Of a DNA stretch of 48,733 nt, positions 44,933 to 48,733 are shown piece after piece. Made by a program: the position numbers and the translations under genes. Numbering within the stretch: the stretch's first letter is position 1; the number at the start of each line of letters is the position of its first letter. Source of the DNA: Candidatus Binataceae bacterium (lineage in GTDB: Bacteria > Desulfobacterota > Binatia > Binatales > Binataceae); NCBI GenBank assembly GCA_036495685.1, contig DASXMJ010000043.1:1-48733 (forward strand), given 5' to 3'. The notes under the pieces were generated by a model. It was not told where the DNA came from. It saw only the letters and a program-made list of their open reading frames with translations, and did not search any database.

Positions 44933-45712
44933 GTGGAACCGATCAGAAAACTCAGTCGTTCAGTGGCAGAGCGAGCCGTGCTGGTTACTGGCGCGGCCAG
45001 TGGGATGGGCCGCGCGACGGCTCACCTGTTTGCGCAGGAAGGTGCCCAAGTAGCGGTCACCGACATAAATGGTGCGGGAGTATCGGCGGTGGTCGATGAA
45101 ATCAGTTCGGCCGGTGGCAAAGCGGCGGGATGGCGGCTCGACGTCTTCGATCGCACGCAAATCAAGCGCGTGGTTGAAGAAGTTGCGGGGCGTTTCGGAC
45201 GTCTCGACATCCTCATCAACAACGCGGGCTTCGGTGCCTTTCGCCGAATCGATGAGGACGGCTACGACGAGGTTTGGACCCGTGCGCTGGACGGACTCCT
45301 GACTGCTCAGCAGCTTCTCATTCGCGCCGCGCTGCCATATCTGCGAAAGTCCGACGCGGCGCGCATCGTCAATATCGCGTCCACCGAAGGTTTGGGGGCT
45401 ACTCCGGGCGACAGCCCATACGTCGTCGCCAAGACCGCGGTCATCGGTCTCACCCATGCTCTCGCGGTCGACCTTGGCCCCGAGGGCATAACCGTCAACT
45501 GTATCTGCCCGGGGCCCATTCGCACCGCGCTCACCGCGGAGATTCCTGACGAGCACAAATTAATCTTCGGCAAACGCCGGACCGCACTGAAGCGCTATGG
45601 GTATCCGGAAGAGGTCGCCCATATCACCTTCAGCCTGTGCCTTCCCGCGGCCTCCTACATCACCGGGGCGGTAGTTCCGGTAGATGGCGGCCTAACCATC
45701 AGAAACGCCTGA
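44933..45712 (+). CDS. SDR family oxidoreductase
   Basis: 259 aa from a GTG at 44933. Classical short-chain dehydrogenase: cofactor loop TGAASGMG (19-26), NNAG near 93, catalytic Ser in VNIASTEG (about 150), Tyr163 and Lys167 in YVVAKTA, then PGPIRTAL. It uses NAD(P) to oxidise or reduce an alcohol or ketone. With the SnoaL-like, acyl-CoA dehydrogenase and enoyl-CoA hydratase genes it suggests breakdown of a cyclic or fatty substrate. Operon with the DUF4239 gene upstream and the SnoaL-like gene 26 bases downstream. Confidence 0.93.
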   Translation: MEPIRKLSRSVAERAVLVTGAASGMGRATAHLFAQEGAQVAVTDINGAGVSAVVDEISSAGGKAAGWRLDVFDRTQIKRVVEEVAGRFGRLDILINNAGFGAFRRIDEDGYDEVWTRALDGLLTAQQLLIRAALPYLRKSDAARIVNIASTEGLGATPGDSPYVVAKTAVIGLTHALAVDLGPEGITVNCICPGPIRTALTAEIPDEHKLIFGKRRTALKRYGYPEEVAHITFSLCLPAASYITGAVVPVDGGLTIRNA

Positions 45713-45738
45713 CCAAGAGGAAAGAGCGGGAGCAAGTT

Positions 45739-46140
45739 ATGAGTATCACCGAAAACAAAGAACTGGTCCTTGGCTTCTTTGATGACATCGCCAAGGGCAA
45801 CATTCAGGGAGCGCTCGACCGGATGGCGGAAGACCTGCGCTTCACGCTGATTGGCACCACTAGATTTTCGGGCGTCTGCAAAAGTCGCAAGGAATTTGTC
45901 GATCGCATCCTGGCGCCGTTGGGAGCCCAACTCGAAGGTCCTCTGACCATCACGACGGACAACCTGATCGCGGAAGGCGACTTCGTCGTGGTCCAGTCGC
46001 ATGGCCGTTCTACCACGCGCAAAGGCGTGGCTTACGACAATACCTATTGCCATGTGTTTCGAGTCGTGGGCGGAAAGATTCGTGAGGCCAGCGAGTATCT
46101 GGATACTGAACTGGTCACCAGGGCCTTTGGCCTGAAGTGA
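45739..46140 (+). CDS. SnoaL/NTF2-like protein
   Basis: 133 aa from the ATG at 45739 with GGGAG upstream. A nuclear-transport-factor-2-like cone: first helix NKELVLGFFDDIAKGNIQGA, ALDRMAEDLRFTLIG, the SRKEFVDRILAPL helix, and the beta sheet with LIAEGDFVVVQSHGRSTTR, YDNTYCHVFRVVGGKIREAS. Members are small isomerases, cyclases or dehydratases, or binding proteins. A typical partner of SDR genes. No firm substrate. Confidence 0.85.
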   Translation: MSITENKELVLGFFDDIAKGNIQGALDRMAEDLRFTLIGTTRFSGVCKSRKEFVDRILAPLGAQLEGPLTITTDNLIAEGDFVVVQSHGRSTTRKGVAYDNTYCHVFRVVGGKIREASEYLDTELVTRAFGLK

Positions 46141-46147
46141 AAATTCT

Positions 46148-46184
46148 CTTCCACGCAGCTGTATGCTGACCGCTGCCGTGGAAG
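46148..46184. terminator. Bidirectional terminator between convergent genes
   Basis: CTTCCACGCAGC (46148-46159) pairs with GCTGCCGTGGAAG (46172-46184) with one bulged base. The right flank is CAAGATTTTC and the left, read on the minus strand, is AGAATTTTC, so both convergent transcripts could end here. Confidence 0.65.
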
Positions 46185-46192
46185 CAAGATTT

Positions 46193-47428
46193 TCAGAGTT
46201 CCGTGTCACCCTTGAGGAGCCGTTGCACCACCGTTCGATTCAAGATCTCGTTGGTGCCGTCGGCTACATTCACGATTCGCAGCGCGTGCCATGCGTGGTA
46301 GAGGCCCAGCTCGTTGGTAAAACCCAGCGCGCCGTGGGTCTGCATCGCGCGGTCGACGGCCTTAAAGCCCACCTGCACCGAGTAACCCTTCGTCATCGAA
46401 AGCTCTTTCACCGCCGGCAGGCCCCTGTCGAGCAAAGTAGCGGCGTTGAGTCCCATCAGGTGCGCCGCGTGGAGTTCCGCAGCTGACTCGGCCAGCGGAA
46501 AAGTGACCCCCTGATACTCCGCGATGGGGCGGCCGAATGCTTGCCGCACTCGCGAATATTCCAGCGCGCGCTCGAGCGCCCATCGACCGTAACCCACCGC
46601 GCGTGCGGAGTTGTAGATTCGGCCCAGCGACACGCCATACAAGGCGGCGTCGAAGCCGCGATTGAGTTCCCCGACCAGCTGCCATCTCTCGACATTAACG
46701 TCCTCGAGTCGGAGTTCCGCTTCGTCTCCCCCGATGTGCCCGAATAGTCGGATTACCCTCTGCACCTCAAAACCTGGAGAAGCAGTCGACACCAGGAAAG
46801 CGGAGATTCCGCCCGCGCGCGTCGACGCCAGCGCGGCATCGGTGACCGCGAAGATGATGCAGTAGTCCGCAATTGGTGCATTGCTGGTCCAGATTTTGCG
46901 CCCGGAGATGCGCCATCCATCCCCATCTTGCACAGCCTTGGTGGACAGCGCCGCGGCATCGGAACCGGCTCCTGGCTCGGAGAGACCGAAACACATCGAT
47001 GCGTCCCCGGCCATCATGGGTCCCAGGATTCGTTCGCGAGCCTGCTCAGTGACCCGTTCAAGCAGCCGGCTCGGACCGAATGCCCAGTGACTGATTACAT
47101 AGAGCATTAGCCAGTTCTGCGGACCACATAGATGGAATAGTTGCTCCCAACCTGCGTAGTAGGCCAAGTGACCGAGTCCGCCTCCTCCCAGCGCCTGAGG
47201 AACGCACATCGAATAGAATCCTGCCTTCGCCGCGGCGCGCCGCACCTCGCGAATGAGCGCGACCGCCTGGTCCGAAAAGCGTCCGTCCTCGCGGTAGAGC
47301 CTACGCGGATCCTCCAAGAGGGCGCGATGTTTTTCATGGCGGGGCATCACTTCGGCGCGCGCAAAGGCCTCCAACCCCGCACAGGCTTCGCGCACCTCCG
47401 GCGGCAACTCGAACGCGATCGCGGACAT
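46193..47428 (-). CDS. Acyl-CoA dehydrogenase
   Basis: 411 aa from the ATG at 47428; the open frame extends to 47503. The ACAD fold is complete: N-terminal helices, FAD-binding CFGLSEPGAGSDAAAL and KIWTSNAPIADY, middle beta domain with GISAFLVST, and C-terminal helices with YGRWALERALEYSRVRQAFG and QTHGALGFTNEL. It introduces a trans double bond into an acyl-CoA. The final loop ADGTNEILNRTV is of the family type that places the base or FAD contact. It is divergent from the hydratase gene, across 142 bases that contain an 18-bp palindrome. Confidence 0.92.
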   Translation of the reverse strand: MSAIAFELPPEVREACAGLEAFARAEVMPRHEKHRALLEDPRRLYREDGRFSDQAVALIREVRRAAAKAGFYSMCVPQALGGGGLGHLAYYAGWEQLFHLCGPQNWLMLYVISHWAFGPSRLLERVTEQARERILGPMMAGDASMCFGLSEPGAGSDAAALSTKAVQDGDGWRISGRKIWTSNAPIADYCIIFAVTDAALASTRAGGISAFLVSTASPGFEVQRVIRLFGHIGGDEAELRLEDVNVERWQLVGELNRGFDAALYGVSLGRIYNSARAVGYGRWALERALEYSRVRQAFGRPIAEYQGVTFPLAESAAELHAAHLMGLNAATLLDRGLPAVKELSMTKGYSVQVGFKAVDRAMQTHGALGFTNELGLYHAWHALRIVNVADGTNEILNRTVVQRLLKGDTEL

Positions 47429-47478
47429 ATCAAGCACCAGCCTCTTGTGAATCTGGATTCGCGTGTACACTGGCGACG

Positions 47479-47496
47479 CCCGGTTTGCAAACCGGG
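47479..47496. promoter_or_regulatory. Perfect 18-bp palindrome, operator candidate
   Basis: CCCGGTTTGCAAACCGGG at 47479-47496 equals its own reverse complement. It lies in the divergent spacer between the acyl-CoA dehydrogenase (start 47428) and enoyl-CoA hydratase (start 47571) genes, 51 and 74 bases away. A TetR-type acyl-CoA-responsive repressor site is the obvious reading, but the regulator is not in the window. Confidence 0.6.
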
Positions 47497-47570
47497 TGGT
47501 CAACCCGTTGAGTCAATGGGCGCTTGCCGTGGCGCTGGCGTGCGACAATATTTGGAAGAGGAGAACCGCA

Positions 47571-48329
47571 ATGAAGGTAATTTTCGAAAAACACGGCCCG
47601 GTGGCACGCGTGACTATCAACCGCCCTGAGCGGCTCAATGCTTGCGATTTTGAAACCTACACACGCCTGACAGAAATCTGGACTGAATTTCGCGACGACC
47701 CGACCCTGCGAGTCGCGATCTTCACGGGCACTGGCGACCGCGCGTTCTGCGCGGGCAGCGACATCAAGGCCAACTACGTGGAGAAGATTGGCGTGGAGGG
47801 GGCGCGCACCCCGTATACCGTGATGCTGGAACTAACCAAGCCAATCATTGCTGCGATCAATGGACATGCCAATGGTGGCGGCCTCGAACAAGCGCTCGCC
47901 TGCGACATACGGGTAGCTGCCGAACATTCCCAGTTTGGCCTCGGCGAAGTTCGCCTCGGCTGGCTCCCCGGCGGGGGCGGCACTCAGCGCCTGCCGCGAC
48001 TTATTCCGCTTGGCCGCGCACTGGAGATGCTGTACACGGGCAAACGCATCAATGCGCAGGAAGCGCTCAAGCTCGGCCTGGTTGATTACGTGGTGCCGAT
48101 GCCGGAGCTAATGAGCAAGTGCGAAGAAATCGCCGCAGAAATCTGCAAGAGCGCGCCGCTCGCGATCCAGAAAATCAAGGAGGTCGCGCTGCGCGGGCTC
48201 GATCTCCCGCTCGCCGGCGGTCTGCGCCTCGAGCGTGATGCGTACGAGTGGCTGACGAAGACTTATGACGCAAGCGAGGGCGCGAGAGCCTTCGCAGAAA
48301 AACGCGCCCCGGTCTGGCAAGGTAAATAA
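47571..48329 (+). CDS. Enoyl-CoA hydratase/isomerase
   Basis: 252 aa from the ATG at 47571 with GGAAGAGGAG upstream; the open frame begins at 47463. Crotonase fold: INRPERLNA, the first oxyanion segment CAGSDIKANY, NGHANGGGLEQALACDIR (second oxyanion Gly), and GEVRLGWLPGGGGTQRLPR with the catalytic Glu. It hydrates trans-2-enoyl-CoA or isomerises the double bond. Its likely partner is the divergent acyl-CoA dehydrogenase, which makes its substrate. Cytosolic. Confidence 0.93.
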   Translation: MKVIFEKHGPVARVTINRPERLNACDFETYTRLTEIWTEFRDDPTLRVAIFTGTGDRAFCAGSDIKANYVEKIGVEGARTPYTVMLELTKPIIAAINGHANGGGLEQALACDIRVAAEHSQFGLGEVRLGWLPGGGGTQRLPRLIPLGRALEMLYTGKRINAQEALKLGLVDYVVPMPELMSKCEEIAAEICKSAPLAIQKIKEVALRGLDLPLAGGLRLERDAYEWLTKTYDASEGARAFAEKRAPVWQGK

Positions 48330-48442
48330 TGCGGGGCCCCAAGTAACCGCTTGCACGCGGCCAGGTTGCCGTGAGGTTGACTACCAAACCGTCGAAGGAA
48401 GCAGACTCGGTTCGAGAAAGAAGCCAATCTAAGGAGACTGAC

Positions 48443-48733
48443 GTGGCGTTTGATAAGCAGAGCCAGAAGAATGCCGGGGCGCGACGCCCCGGGCCCCAGA
48501 CGCCGGCCGACTCCCGTCGTGCCCGCCCGCTACGCATCGCCCAACTGGCTTCGCTCTACGAACGAATCCCGCCTAACTTTTACGGCGGCACCGAGCGCGT
48601 AGTCTCATACCTGACCGAGGAACTGGTGCGCCGCGGTCACGAGGTGACCCTGTTTGCGTCCGGCGACTCGATTACCTCCGCGCGGTTGGTATCGGGTTTT
48701 CCACGCTCACTACGGCTGGCCGGTTTGTCGTCT
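48443..48733 (+). CDS. Glycosyltransferase family 4-type protein (partial, 3' end outside window)
   Basis: I translated this by hand: GTG at 48443 with AAGGAG seven bases upstream, 97 codons to the edge. After a short Pro/Arg-rich leader the N-terminal GT-B domain begins at about residue 31: RIAQLASLYERIPPNFYGGT, ERVVSYLTEELVRRGHEVTL and FASGDSITSARLV. The GGTERVV segment is the donor/acceptor loop of GT4 enzymes. It probably transfers a sugar to an envelope or storage compound. The C-terminal E-x7-E motif lies outside the window. Confidence 0.85.
   Translation, partial: MAFDKQSQKNAGARRPGPQTPADSRRARPLRIAQLASLYERIPPNFYGGTERVVSYLTEELVRRGHEVTLFASGDSITSARLVSGFPRSLRLAGLSS

Overview
The window is about 48.7 kb of GC-rich bacterial chromosome. 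It is dense with genes and has no rRNA, recognisable tRNA, CRISPR array, insertion sequence or phage block. The organism has an outer membrane, shown by ExbB/ExbD motor proteins, an OmpA-domain protein, apolipoprotein N-acyltransferase (Lnt) and several lipobox proteins. It makes deoxynucleotides with a B12-dependent class II reductase. It carries many acyl-CoA, short-chain dehydrogenase and glutathione-transferase genes. This mix fits a soil or sediment lineage such as Binatota, Desulfobacterota or Acidobacteriota. Binatota is my first guess, but it is an inference from gene content, not a placement.

Layout. 1-2.1 kb: a minus-strand motor operon (ExbB, two tandem ExbD copies, and a two-helix partner cut by the window edge). 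2.6-5.2 kb: lipoprotein, multifunctional-enzyme-type SDR, low-molecular-weight phosphatase, CoA-binding protein. 5.2-9.0 kb: a looser accessory stretch with a broken VOC gene, a Nudix hydrolase, a start-less reading frame, a coupled small ORF plus secreted protein, an OmpA-domain protein and a structured intergenic RNA candidate. 9.0-12.7 kb: phosphotransferase, GST, zinc-ribbon/TPR membrane protein, SRPBCC protein. 13.1-26.1 kb: the housekeeping core (small CxxC protein, nrdJ under tandem NrdR boxes, dciA, recA, alaS, phoH, ybeY, lnt, prfB with its programmed frameshift). 26.2-32.8 kb: GST, broken panE, a CobS-like membrane protein without the usual acidic residues, coaE, YihY, alpha/beta hydrolase, broken tRNA-methyltransferase-like gene. 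33.2-37.2 kb: envelope stress block (Hsp20, LemA, HtpX-like, histidine kinase, LuxR-type regulator). 37.4-42.4 kb: KimA-like APC permease, standalone NusG C-terminal domain, PPK2, aldehyde dehydrogenase. 42.6-48.7 kb: lipoproteins, DUF4239 protein, SDR, SnoaL-like protein, divergent acyl-CoA dehydrogenase and enoyl-CoA hydratase around a perfect 18-bp palindrome, and the start of a glycosyltransferase.

How it fits together. nrdJ needs adenosylcobalamin, and NrdR-type boxes overlap its candidate promoters. dciA, recA, alaS, phoH, ybeY, lnt and prfB are a standard replication, translation and envelope set. The acyl-CoA and SDR genes suggest fatty or aromatic acid use; the ACAD/ECH pair looks jointly controlled through one operator. 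The most unusual items are the standalone NusG KOW domain, the CobS-like protein, the hairpin-rich intergenic spacers, the start-less frame at 6.4-6.8 kb, and three minus-strand genes broken by single-base shifts, which may be real decay or assembly error.
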